From positions 1-64,000 of the forward strand of contig CANMQJ010000001.1 of NCBI GenBank assembly GCA_947500005.1: a stretch of 64,000 nt of DNA, given 5' to 3'. Under the pieces are notes generated by a model, which was not told where the DNA came from, searched no databases, and saw nothing but the letters and a program-made list of their open reading frames with translations. A program made the translations under genes and the position numbers. Origin of the DNA: an uncultured Paracoccaceae bacterium. GTDB lineage: Bacteria > Pseudomonadota > Alphaproteobacteria > Rhodobacterales > Rhodobacteraceae. Below are positions 30,015-39,013 of the stretch, in pieces; position 1 is the stretch's first letter, and every line of letters starts with the position of its first letter.

Positions 30015-31281
30015 TTTCCGCCTCTCCGGTTTCGCGCACCCACCAGGTCTGGATGCAGTTGTTGTGATAGATCGAATTTTCCCCGCGCACCTCGCGCAGC
30101 TGCGCCTTGGTCGGTTGGACATATCCGGTCTCGTCCCGCGCACGGCTTTGCAGCAGCATCTCGGAGCCATCCCAGCTGTGATCCAGATAGAACCGCGTCA
30201 GAGCCTTGTCAGTGCCGGGCGCGGCCAGGCGGGCGGGCGTCCAGGTCTTGCCCCCGTCCAGCGAGACATCGACACCGGTTATGGCACCGCGGCCGGACCA
30301 GGCGAGGCCGGTGATGACAAGCGGGCCAGGCCCGTGGGTGATCGGCGCCTGCGGGCTCGGCGAAGTGACGACCGATTTGGCGTCCATCACCCAGGTCCAT
30401 TTCCGGCTGATGCCGTCGGCAAGCGTGTCGGTGTATTTCGAGGTTTCCTCACGGCTTTCCACGGGGCCGTCCATGACCTCGATACGGCGCAGCCACTTGA
30501 CCCACATGTTGCCTTCCCAGCCGGGAACGACGAGGCGAACGGGGTAGCCGTGCTCCTTGCGCAGCGCCTCACCATTGGCCTTGAACGCCACCAGAACGTC
30601 GTCCAGCGCCTTTTCCATCGGAATCGAACGGCCGTTAGACGACGCGTCCGCCCCCTCGACATAGATCCACTTGTCGGACAGGTCGCCGGCTGCTTCCAGC
30701 CCCGCCTCTTCGAGCAAGGTCCGCAAAGGCACGCCGGTATATTCCATGTTGTGGATCATGCCGTGGGTGAACTGCGCGCCGTTGAGCTGCGCGCCGGCCC
30801 ATTCCATGCCGGTATTCGCGGCGCATTCGCAGAAATAGACATGCTGTTCGCGCGGAAAGCGTTCGAGATCGGCATAGGTGAACACCAGCGGCGTATCGAC
30901 AAGGCCGTTGATCATCAGGCGGTAATCTTGCTTGGCCAGTTCGATCGCACCGGAATGATGCCGCTCGAAGGCGCAGCCCGCGGGGGTGATCGTACCGTCA
31001 AGCGCATGGATCGGCGTGAAGTTGATCGAACTGATCGTGTCAGCGGTCAGCCATTCGACATTGCGGCGGATGACGTCATCTTCGAACTTGATGGGCAAGC
31101 CATAGGGTGTGGCGTCCACGCCTTCGCCCAAACTGGCGGCCCAGTCCTGAACCTCCGTGATCAGCGGATCGGGTTCGGCCGCTCGCCCTGATCCCGCTGC
31201 GACAGCCCCTGCCGCAGCCGCCGCCGTGCCGGTCAGGAACTGACGGCGCGAAGGCTTCTTGTCCTTGAAACCAAACGTCAT
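29998..31281 (-). CDS. soxC: SoxC, sulfane dehydrogenase molybdopterin subunit
   Basis: Tat leader KKPSRRQFLTGTAAAAAGAVAAGSGRA; sulfite-oxidase-like Mo domain; overlaps soxD start. Confidence 0.94.
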   Translation of the reverse strand: MTFGFKDKKPSRRQFLTGTAAAAAGAVAAGSGRAAEPDPLITEVQDWAASLGEGVDATPYGLPIKFEDDVIRRNVEWLTADTISSINFTPIHALDGTITPAGCAFERHHSGAIELAKQDYRLMINGLVDTPLVFTYADLERFPREQHVYFCECAANTGMEWAGAQLNGAQFTHGMIHNMEYTGVPLRTLLEEAGLEAAGDLSDKWIYVEGADASSNGRSIPMEKALDDVLVAFKANGEALRKEHGYPVRLVVPGWEGNMWVKWLRRIEVMDGPVESREETSKYTDTLADGISRKWTWVMDAKSVVTSPSPQAPITHGPGPLVITGLAWSGRGAITGVDVSLDGGKTWTPARLAAPGTDKALTRFYLDHSWDGSEMLLQSRARDETGYVQPTKAQLREVRGENSIYHNNCIQTWWVRETGEAENVEVS

Positions 31282-31319
31282 GCGTTTTGCCTCCTGTGAA
31301 TTACTGAAGTCGGCGGGCC

Positions 31320-33017
31320 TCAGATGCCCGTGACTTCGACGGTGTTGTTCGTGGTGACGGAAACTGTGCCGAGCTTCTTGATGTGGCTTTCCACCACATC
31401 CCAGATCGGTGGCCCCTCGGTGCCCTCGTTCACGCTGGCCCAGCCGGCCACGACGTAATTCTTGGCCGGGTCGATGGATTCTCCATTCTTCAGGAGGACC
31501 ATGTTCGAGATGCGCTCGCCTTGCGGCTTGGAGATGTCGATCTTGTAGCCCATGCCGCCGATGCGGACCATGTCGCCACCCTGCTGGTAATAGGGGTCGG
31601 GATTGAAGATGTTGTCTGCCACATCCTCGAGGATCACCTTGATGAACTCGCCCGTCATCTCGGTCCGGTAGGCGTTGGGATAGGTCATCGAAGTGACGTT
31701 CCACACGTCTTCGCGGGTGATGTCGTCCCCGGGGATCAGCGACGGTCCCCAGCGAACGCCCGGCGACATGGCGATGTCGGCCTCGCGTTCGGACAGAAGC
31801 GCGTCGCAGATCAAATCGTCCCAGGTGCCGTTGAAGTTTCCGCGGCGGTACAGAAGCGAATCGGTCTGGCCGAGCACCTCTTTCAGCTCGGCCTCATAGG
31901 GCGCGCGCTGCTCGTTTATCAGCTTCGTCATCGCCGGGTCGGGCATGATCACGTCCGAGAAGATCGGGATCAGCTTGTGCCGGATACCCATCATCTGGCC
32001 CTCCTGCACATCCAGATCGACGCGGCTGACGAACTTGCCGTTCGATCCCGAGGCGATGATATGCGTCTTGCCGACCAGCACCGGTTCCGGAAGCGCATCA
32101 TGCGTGTGGCCCGACAGGATAACGTCAATCCCTTCGACGACACCGGCCATCTTCTTGTCCACGTCAAAGCCGTTATGGCTGAGGACGACGACCAGATCGG
32201 CCCCCTCGGCGCGGACCTCGTTGACCAGTTCTTGCATCCGTTCATCCCGGATGCCGAAGGAGTATTCGGGGAACATCCAGCCCGGGTTGGCGATGGGCAT
32301 GTAGGGGAAGGCCTGGCCGATCACGGCGATCTTGGCCCCGCCCCGCTCGAACCACTCGTAAGGCTTGAAGAGTTCTGCCGGCTCATCCCATTCCGCATCG
32401 AAGATGTTCTGCCCCAGCGCGGCGAAGGGAAGCCCCTCGACCAGTTCGGTGACGCGGTCGGAACCAAGGGTGAATTCCCAGTGGAAAGTCATCGCGTCGG
32501 GTTTCAACGCATTCATCACGTTGACCATGTCCTGGCCCTCGGTGTGGTAGCAGGTATAGGACCCATGCCAGGTATCCCCGCCATCCAGCAGTAGCGCCTC
32601 GGGGCGGTCGGCACGGATCGCGTTGACAACGGTCGAAACACGGTCAAGCCCGCCGACACGGCCATAGGATTGAGCGAGCGAAGAGAAATCGTTGTATGTC
32701 AGCGCGTAGTGGCGCGGCGTCCCGTCCTTGATCCCATAGAATTCCCGGAACTGTTCGCCGGTAATATGCGGCACCTCGCCCTTGTTCGGACCGACGCCGA
32801 GATTGACCGACGGTTCGCGGAAATAGATTGGTTTCAACTGGGCATGAATGTCGGTGACATGGATCAGCGTTACGTTGCCGAACGTGTCGAATTCCAGCAA
32901 CTGATCCTGTGTCAGTGCCTGTTGCGCGGCCAGTCGCGCCCAGTTGCCGAAGCCCGAAGCCCCCACGAGGGCCGAGGCTGCCATGGAGACCTGAAGAAAG
33001 TCACGACGCGAGATCAT
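31320..33017 (-). CDS. soxB: SoxB, thiosulfohydrolase
   Basis: MISRRDFLQVSMAASALVGASGFGNWARLAAQQ; LIHVTDIHAQLKPIYFREPSVNLG; LLDGGDTWHGS; ILSGHTHDALP. Start trimmed from 33059. Confidence 0.96.
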   Translation of the reverse strand: MISRRDFLQVSMAASALVGASGFGNWARLAAQQALTQDQLLEFDTFGNVTLIHVTDIHAQLKPIYFREPSVNLGVGPNKGEVPHITGEQFREFYGIKDGTPRHYALTYNDFSSLAQSYGRVGGLDRVSTVVNAIRADRPEALLLDGGDTWHGSYTCYHTEGQDMVNVMNALKPDAMTFHWEFTLGSDRVTELVEGLPFAALGQNIFDAEWDEPAELFKPYEWFERGGAKIAVIGQAFPYMPIANPGWMFPEYSFGIRDERMQELVNEVRAEGADLVVVLSHNGFDVDKKMAGVVEGIDVILSGHTHDALPEPVLVGKTHIIASGSNGKFVSRVDLDVQEGQMMGIRHKLIPIFSDVIMPDPAMTKLINEQRAPYEAELKEVLGQTDSLLYRRGNFNGTWDDLICDALLSEREADIAMSPGVRWGPSLIPGDDITREDVWNVTSMTYPNAYRTEMTGEFIKVILEDVADNIFNPDPYYQQGGDMVRIGGMGYKIDISKPQGERISNMVLLKNGESIDPAKNYVVAGWASVNEGTEGPPIWDVVESHIKKLGTVSVTTNNTVEVTGI

Positions 33018-33050
33018 CTGGTTCAGCTTTCCGATCTGAAACATGCGACA

Positions 33051-33068
33051 CATTCGCATGTATGAATT
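33051..33068. promoter_or_regulatory. SoxR-like motif in the soxA-soxB intergenic region
   Basis: CATTCGCATGTATGAATT; CGCATGTATGAAT matches CGCATGTGTGAAT at 42632 at 12 of 13 positions. Confidence 0.5.
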
Positions 33069-33082
33069 TTATTAATGCGAAA

Positions 33083-33112
33083 CACCCCGCATCCCTTTCG
33101 GGACACGGGGTG
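33083..33112. terminator. strong interrupted hairpin between soxA and soxB (terminator/attenuator or processing site)
   Basis: CACCCCG-ca-TCCC-tttc-GGGA-ca-CGGGGTG. Confidence 0.6.
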
Positions 33113-33123
33113 CATTCAATTCT

Positions 33124-33975
33124 CTAGTTGCGGACGGACGGCCCTTCGACCGACAGACCGTTGCCGCGCGTGGCGACGTAAAGCTCCAGTGCCACGAATT
33201 CTGGGCTACCGGGCGCAAAGGTTTCGGCGCGGGTGTCACGGATACAGCCCTTGAAACGGCCATGGACGGTATTCAGCTTGGCGTTCTTCAGGCGATAGGT
33301 CGGGAACCCGTTGATCTGCCCCTGGCTCAGGTGGTCGGCGCGGATCATGTTGCCATAGTTCAGTTCATGGCAGGACGCGCAGCTCAGTTCGAGCTGGCCG
33401 AACCGGGTGTAATAGATCTCCTTGCCCTGTTCCCAGGTCTCAGCTGCGGGTCCGTCCATCGCGACGTTGACCGGCATGCCGCGAGACTGAACCGAGATCA
33501 GCGATTCCATCGCGGCCATCTGCGCGCTGTCGTACTTGAACGGATCGGCGCCCATGTTGTCCTCGCGGCAGGCGTTGATCTGCATCGAGAGAGTGCGAAC
33601 CTCGCCCGCAGCCTCGTTCCACTTCGGATAGACGGCGCGCACGCCCTTCATGCTCTCGGCCACGTCCTCGTGGCAGGACGCGCAGGACTTGCCCTCGGAG
33701 CCTTCGACCGTGTCCCACATCTCCTGAGCCTGATCGACGAACACCATTGCAGGGTTCTCGAAGTCGTCCATCTGAAGCGCCTGTGTCTCGTCCGATCGGA
33801 AGTGCCAGCCGGAATAGATCGTGTCGAACGTGTCCTGCAGATGCGCGGGCGCATCCGTGGTGGTGACCATCTCGATCTCGCCGTTGACAACAAGGTTGTC
33901 CTCGTCGGGGCCAGCCACCGCTGTCAGGGGTGCGGCCACCAAAGCGGCAATCGCGGTCATTGCCTTGAATTTCAT
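33124..33975 (-). CDS. soxA: SoxA, diheme c-type cytochrome
   Basis: Two CASCH motifs (CASCHEDVAESMKGV, CASCHELNYGNM) and the FKGCIRDTRAETFAPGSPEFVALELY C-terminus. Confidence 0.95.
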   Translation of the reverse strand: MKFKAMTAIAALVAAPLTAVAGPDEDNLVVNGEIEMVTTTDAPAHLQDTFDTIYSGWHFRSDETQALQMDDFENPAMVFVDQAQEMWDTVEGSEGKSCASCHEDVAESMKGVRAVYPKWNEAAGEVRTLSMQINACREDNMGADPFKYDSAQMAAMESLISVQSRGMPVNVAMDGPAAETWEQGKEIYYTRFGQLELSCASCHELNYGNMIRADHLSQGQINGFPTYRLKNAKLNTVHGRFKGCIRDTRAETFAPGSPEFVALELYVATRGNGLSVEGPSVRN

Positions 33976-34056
33976 CCATTATCCTCCCTTGGGTGGTTGG
34001 CCCGGCCCGAAGCGTGCTCCGCGCGGGGCTTTCTTGTTCTGCCTCGGGGTCGCGGA

Positions 34057-34386
34057 TCAGGCGACGGAGATCTCCTTGCTGTCCTCGTAGACCGACCCGT
34101 CATCGTCGTACCAGGTGAAGGCGAAGGTGCCGGTTTCGGGCACGGTCGCTTCGAACTGGAAATAAGGGTTGGTCGAGATCGCCGGCAGCATTTCGATGTC
34201 GATCACCATCTCGCCGTTGAACTCGCAGGTGAAGCGGTTGATGATCGAGCGTGGAATGGTGTTGCCGTCGCTGTCCTTGCGCTGGCCGCTTTCCATTTGG
34301 TGGCTGATCAGGGTCTTGATCTCCACCGCTTCGCCGGCGGAGGCGCTCTTCGGGACCTTGACGCGGGGTTTTACACCAGATGCCAT
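34057..34386 (-). CDS. soxZ: SoxZ, sulfur carrier complex subunit
   Basis: PRVKVPKSASAGEAVEIKTLISHQMESGQRKDSDGNTIPRSIINRFTCEFNGE. Confidence 0.96.
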   Translation of the reverse strand: MASGVKPRVKVPKSASAGEAVEIKTLISHQMESGQRKDSDGNTIPRSIINRFTCEFNGEMVIDIEMLPAISTNPYFQFEATVPETGTFAFTWYDDDGSVYEDSKEISVA

Positions 34387-34422
34387 GTCTATAACTCCTG
34401 TTACGTTCGGGAGCGGTCGGCC

Positions 34423-34839
34423 TTAGCCGCCGCAGCCTCCGATGGTTACCTTGACGGTCGAACTGGCCTTGGCGAAGGAGCCGTCTTCCAGCTTCGCGAT
34501 GGCGACGACATCCTGTGTGCCAGCCAGGCGAATGCGGGTCGACGCAGCCTGCGACGCGGCAAGCGGGCCGAAATTGAAGGTGGCCACGCCCGGGGTCGGG
34601 TTGCCAAGCGCCAGCACCATGATCGCGGATGCACCGGGTGCGCTGACCTCGATCGGGACCGTGTTGCCGTTCTCGGCAATCTCAGGGGCGGTCAGCTGAA
34701 CGCCCCCTTCCTTGAGCTCTGCTCCGCCGGTGAAGGCCTGTATCGCCTCTTCGCCCGCCGCGTGAACACGGTAGGGAAGGACGGTCAGGGCCGCTGCACC
34801 GAGGGCCAGGCCCAGGGTATCACGACGTGTGAATTCCAT
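34423..34839 (-). CDS. soxY: SoxY, sulfur carrier protein
   Basis: Tat leader TRRDTLGLALGAAALTVL; C-terminal sulfur-carrying GGCGG motif. Confidence 0.96.
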   Translation of the reverse strand: MEFTRRDTLGLALGAAALTVLPYRVHAAGEEAIQAFTGGAELKEGGVQLTAPEIAENGNTVPIEVSAPGASAIMVLALGNPTPGVATFNFGPLAASQAASTRIRLAGTQDVVAIAKLEDGSFAKASSTVKVTIGGCGG

Positions 34840-34882
34840 CGGTTCTCTCCTTTGTTTCAGTCGAGCCGCGGCAGCGCGCGTC

Positions 34883-35359
34883 TCACTCTTCCTTCAGGGT
34901 CACCAGGAAGGCGACCACATCCTCGATCTGCGCGGCACTCAGCAGCGGCGGCAGATCCTCGCCCGCGGCCTTTCCGGTGTACCCGTCGCCCGGCCGGACG
35001 AATCCTTCCGTCTTGTAGAAGGCCGGCATCACCGTCCCGTCGAAGGTTTTCTTGGCGTTGACCATCAGCCCACGCAACTCTGCCTCGGACCAGCGGTCGC
35101 CCGCACCATCCAGCGTCGGACCGACCTCACCTTGGAACGGAACATCCGAAAGCGCCGAGATCTGATGACACGCAACGCAGTTGCCCGCCGATTTCGAGCC
35201 CACCACGATCGCGCCCGCCGCCGGATCCCCTGGCTTGCCGGTGAGCGAGGTTTCGACCGCACCGTAATCGTCGAACGAGACCTCGGTGGGCGCGACTTCC
35301 GCGGCATGTGCAACGCCACCGATGAGCGCGGCGGCCAGTGTCAGAGATTTCAGTTTCAT
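34883..35359 (-). CDS. soxX: SoxX, c-type cytochrome
   Basis: Signal peptide; NCVACHQISALSDVPFQGEVGPTLDG; start trimmed to the ATG at 35359. Confidence 0.93.
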   Translation of the reverse strand: MKLKSLTLAAALIGGVAHAAEVAPTEVSFDDYGAVETSLTGKPGDPAAGAIVVGSKSAGNCVACHQISALSDVPFQGEVGPTLDGAGDRWSEAELRGLMVNAKKTFDGTVMPAFYKTEGFVRPGDGYTGKAAGEDLPPLLSAAQIEDVVAFLVTLKEE

Positions 35360-35456
35360 GTTTCCTCCCTTGGCTGCCGCACAGTCCGACGAATCCGGCT
35401 GGCGGCGACTTTGCTTGGTATACCGTAGGCTACAGACCCTACCTAACGCAACATCA

Positions 35457-35474
35457 AATTCACGAATGTGAATT
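35457..35474. promoter_or_regulatory. SoxR-like operator, soxW-soxX intergenic
   Basis: AATTCAC-GAAT-GTGAATT perfect 7-bp inverted repeat, in the intergenic region reported to bind SoxR in Paracoccus. Confidence 0.6.
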
Positions 35475-35547
35475 GTTATATAAATCTGCCGTAGGGCAGT
35501 AACCATTTCCATATTTCTCCTGCCGAACAGGTGCCGGGCATCGATTG

Positions 35548-36126
35548 CTACCGGGTGTTCCCATCGTCACGCTCCCGAATCATGCGGGCATGATAACGCT
35601 GGAAATCTTCCTCGGACTGGTCGAGATACCGTTCTTCCGCGACCCAGGTCAGCAGGTCCAGAGTCGTACCGGGCGAAAACGCGCCCGGCATGATCGCGAC
35701 GGCCTGCTCTCCGGCCCCCATCGAATCGTCAAGCTCGGTAGGGAAGAAGATCATCGTCGGCGTGAACAGAACGCGCCATTTGCGTGTGGCCTCCTTCTCC
35801 GACAACGTCTCGCCATCGGCATCCACAATCTCGATATCGCCGTGAAGGTTTATCTGGATAGGGAAGAACTCCTCCTCCAGCATGGCCTTGACACGCGGGT
35901 CGGGGAAGGTGTTCTCGTGCATATCCCTGCAGTAGAGGCAGCCACGCTGCTCGACGATCACCAGCAGACGTTTCCCCTCCGCCTGGGCATCGGCGAAATC
36001 CTCCTGCAGATCCTTGAAGGTCTCGCGCATCCATTCGGGCTTGTGCAGGCCATCATCGCCCAACGGCGCAGCGTGGAGCGGGGCCGCCAGAACCAGCGCC
36101 GCGATCAAGATCAGTACTCTCTTCAT
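35548..36126 (-). CDS. soxW: SoxW, periplasmic thioredoxin
   Basis: Signal peptide; LLVIVEQRGCLYCRDMHENTF CxxC motif; sox context. Confidence 0.92.
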   Translation of the reverse strand: MKRVLILIAALVLAAPLHAAPLGDDGLHKPEWMRETFKDLQEDFADAQAEGKRLLVIVEQRGCLYCRDMHENTFPDPRVKAMLEEEFFPIQINLHGDIEIVDADGETLSEKEATRKWRVLFTPTMIFFPTELDDSMGAGEQAVAIMPGAFSPGTTLDLLTWVAEERYLDQSEEDFQRYHARMIRERDDGNTR

Positions 36127-36159
36127 GTCAACTCCTCCCCATGACCACCGGGCCGAAGA

Positions 36160-36897
36160 TCAGCCCAGGCTCGAAAAGCCGGGAACCCACCGGATCATCG
36201 CGTCAGCGATGAGATTCACGCCACCCGTCGCGATCAGGATAGCAAAGACGATCAGCATTGCCCCCATCCCCTTTTCGACCCATGCGAAAGCGGCGCGATG
36301 GCGCTGCACCCAGGAAAGGAACGGTTTGGCAAAAAACGCAGCGATGACAAAGGGCGCGGTCATCCCTACCCCATAGACGAAAAGCAGGAGCGCCCCGCGC
36401 CAGATATCGCCCATCCCGCTAGCGATCATCAGGATCGAGGCCAGAGCGGGACCCACGCAGGGCGTCCAGCCAAAGCCGAACGCCAAGCCCATCAGATATG
36501 CACCAAGCAGTGTGGACGCTTCGGCGCTGCTCTCCATCCGCGCCTCGCGATACAGCAAAGGGATCCTCACCAACCCGAGGAAATGCAGTCCAAAGACCAC
36601 CAGGATGGCTGCCGCGACATACGAAAGAGTGTCGAGATACTGACCAAAGAGCTGCCCCAGCGCCGTGGCCCCCATGCCCAGCAGCATGAAGACCGTGGTA
36701 ACACCCAGCGCGAACATCACCGCCGAGACGATCAATCGCTTTTGCGCCCCCGGCGCGATCTTTCCGTCTCCGCGCAGTTCCGCCATGCTCAGCCCGCCCA
36801 TATAGGACAGGTAAAACGGGACCATGGGCAGGATGCAGGGCGTAAAAAAGCTCAAAATCCCGGCAGCAAGGGCACCGAACAGCGAAATTTCCAGCAT
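36160..36897 (-). CDS. soxV: SoxV, CcdA/DsbD-family thiol-electron transporter
   Basis: GILSFFTPCILPMVPFYLSYMGGLSMAEL; GFGWTPCVGPALASIL. Confidence 0.94.
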   Translation of the reverse strand: MLEISLFGALAAGILSFFTPCILPMVPFYLSYMGGLSMAELRGDGKIAPGAQKRLIVSAVMFALGVTTVFMLLGMGATALGQLFGQYLDTLSYVAAAILVVFGLHFLGLVRIPLLYREARMESSAEASTLLGAYLMGLAFGFGWTPCVGPALASILMIASGMGDIWRGALLLFVYGVGMTAPFVIAAFFAKPFLSWVQRHRAAFAWVEKGMGAMLIVFAILIATGGVNLIADAMIRWVPGFSSLG

Positions 36898-36961
36898 GAG
36901 CCCTCGATTGACGCGATATGACGCGGGGTCCGGCCCGTTTCATCCGTCGTGCAGGTTGATC

Positions 36962-36979
36962 AATTCACACATTCAAATT
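36962..36979. promoter_or_regulatory. SoxR-like operator, soxV-soxS intergenic
   Basis: AATTCACACATTCAAATT between the divergent soxV and soxS; shares ATGTGTGAATT (minus strand) with the other sites. Confidence 0.55.
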
Positions 36980-37014
36980 ACATTGAGGATCAACAGATGG
37001 TCAATGGGCACGTC

Positions 37015-37389
37015 ATGAAACTTCGCACGTTCTTTCTAGCTTCCGCCTTGGGCCTGACCGCCCTCGCCGCCTCTGCGGCCGAACTGGTCATGGTCGAGCA
37101 GCGCGGATGCGCCTGGTGCGCGCGCTGGAACGAAGAGATCGCACCGGCCTATCCCAACACGCGCGAGGGGCATTTCGCCCCCCTGCGGCGGGTAGACCTG
37201 CGCGAGATGCCCGAGGACCTGACGCTGGATCGCCGCGTAACCTACACACCGACCTTTCTGGTTGTCGAGGACGGGCAAGAGCTTGCGCGGCTCGAGGGCT
37301 ACCCTGGCCCCGACTTCTTCTGGCCGGTGCTGGAACGCCTCCTCGAAGAGCATACAGAATTCGAAAGCTACGCCGGTCCCGGAAGTTGA
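37015..37389 (+). CDS. soxS: SoxS, periplasmic thioredoxin-like protein
   Basis: Signal peptide; LVMVEQRGCAWCARWNEEIAPAYPNT CxxC motif; next to soxR. Confidence 0.92.
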   Translation: MKLRTFFLASALGLTALAASAAELVMVEQRGCAWCARWNEEIAPAYPNTREGHFAPLRRVDLREMPEDLTLDRRVTYTPTFLVVEDGQELARLEGYPGPDFFWPVLERLLEEHTEFESYAGPGS

Positions 37390-37528
37390 TCGAAAGGCCA
37401 CAAGCCCCGCCGGGCAACGCACCGGCACTGGATATGAATATGAGTATCGTGTAACCGGCGATCCGACGTCGCGACGCGTTCACGGTTGATGACGACCCCG
37501 GCGGACCGGGCAACAGGGAAGAACGACG

Positions 37529-37876
37529 ATGGCATTGCCGCAGTTTTCGACCGACATGGCCGAGGAAGAGATCGACAAGATGGTGGACAATGCCACCCGC
37601 GCCTCGAACTTCCTGAAGGCAATCAGCCACGAAGGGCGACTGATGATCCTCTGCCACCTGGTGACCGGCGAAAAATCGGTGACCGAGCTCGAGGAACTGC
37701 TCTCGGCAAGACAGGCGGCGGTGTCCCAGCAGCTCTCCCGTCTGCGGCTCGAAGGCCTTGTCGTTCCCCGTCGCGAGGGCAAGGCGATCTACTATCGCCT
37801 TGCCGACGACCGCCCGCGACGGATGCTGGAAACCGTCTACGAGCTGTTCTGCAACGACGACGGCGCTGCGGCCTGA
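37529..37876 (+). CDS. soxR: SoxR, ArsR-family repressor
   Basis: ArsR winged helix (ASNFLKAISHEGRLMILCHLVTGEKSVTELEELLSARQAAVSQQLSRLRLEGLVVPRREGKAIYYRL); Cys42 and Cys108. Confidence 0.93.
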   Translation: MALPQFSTDMAEEEIDKMVDNATRASNFLKAISHEGRLMILCHLVTGEKSVTELEELLSARQAAVSQQLSRLRLEGLVVPRREGKAIYYRLADDRPRRMLETVYELFCNDDGAAA

Positions 37877-37954
37877 CATCCCGACCGTCGCCCCCCTCCT
37901 CATCTTGCCTGAGCTCACCTCTTCAGGCATGCTCGGACCGGGAGGTTCCCCTGC

Positions 37955-39013
37955 ATGAACCAGTACCTGAGCGACCATCAGATCGTCGCCGCAGTCGGCC
38001 TGTTCGGCGGCCTGCTGCTGGGCCTCGCGGCCCGGCTGGGACGGTTCTGTACCCTCGGCGCGATCGAGGATCTGCTCTATGGCGGCTCCAATCTGAGGAT
38101 GCGTATGTGGGCGCTGGCGATCGGCGCCGCGATCCTGGGCAGTTTCGGCCTCATGGCCCTTGGTCTGCTCGACCCCGGGCAAAGCTTCTACCTTTCGATC
38201 CGCTGGATGCCGCTGGCCTCGATCATCGGCGGGCTCCTGTTCGGCTATGGCATGGCGCTGTCGGGCAATTGCGGATACGGCGCCATCGCGCGGCTGGGAG
38301 GCGGCGACCTGCGCGCCTTCGTCATCGTGCTGGTCATGGGCGTCTTCACCTATGTCACGCTCAGCGGGCCTTTGGCGCCCATCCGGAACTTCTTCTTCAC
38401 GCAGGTCGAGGTCACGGGCGACGTCCCCCCCGGCCTGGCCCATCACGCTGCGGCGGTCAGCGGCCTGCCCGTACATGTCATCGGCCTCGCCATCGGTACG
38501 GTGATCTGTATCGGCGCGCTGGCCGGATCCACCCTTCGCCGGGATCGCAAGGCGATCTTCTGGTCCGTGGTCGTGGGCGCCGCCATCGTCTCCGGCTGGG
38601 CCGGTACGCAATGGGTGGCCCGCACAAGTTTCGAGGCGCTGCCCGTGGTGTCCCACAGCTTCTCGGCCCCGCTTGGCGAGACGATCCTGTGGACCATGAC
38701 CGGCAGCCTCCGACCGCTTTCCTTTGCCGTCGGATCGGTCGCCGGGGTCTGGGCTGGGGCCTTCATCGGCTCCTCGATCAAGGGTCATTTCCGATGGGAG
38801 GCCTGCGAGGATCCGCGCGAGCTGCGCCGCCAGATCCTCGGCGCTGCCATCATGGGCGTCGGGGCGGTTCTGGCGACGGGATGCACCGTAGGCCAAGGGC
38901 TTACGGCGTTCAGCCTTCTGTCGATCAGCGCGCCGGTAACCTTCCTCGCGATCTTCGCCGGCGCAGCCTTGGGGCTGCGCCAGTTGATCGAGGGGTTCAG
39001 CGCTGCTGAATAG
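37955..39013 (+). CDS. YeeE/YedE family transporter (SoxT-like)
   Basis: GLLLGLAARLGRFCTLGAIED ... GMALSGNCGYGAIARLGGGDLR ... GAVLATGCTVGQGLTAFS. Confidence 0.88.
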   Translation: MNQYLSDHQIVAAVGLFGGLLLGLAARLGRFCTLGAIEDLLYGGSNLRMRMWALAIGAAILGSFGLMALGLLDPGQSFYLSIRWMPLASIIGGLLFGYGMALSGNCGYGAIARLGGGDLRAFVIVLVMGVFTYVTLSGPLAPIRNFFFTQVEVTGDVPPGLAHHAAAVSGLPVHVIGLAIGTVICIGALAGSTLRRDRKAIFWSVVVGAAIVSGWAGTQWVARTSFEALPVVSHSFSAPLGETILWTMTGSLRPLSFAVGSVAGVWAGAFIGSSIKGHFRWEACEDPRELRRQILGAAIMGVGAVLATGCTVGQGLTAFSLLSISAPVTFLAIFAGAALGLRQLIEGFSAAE

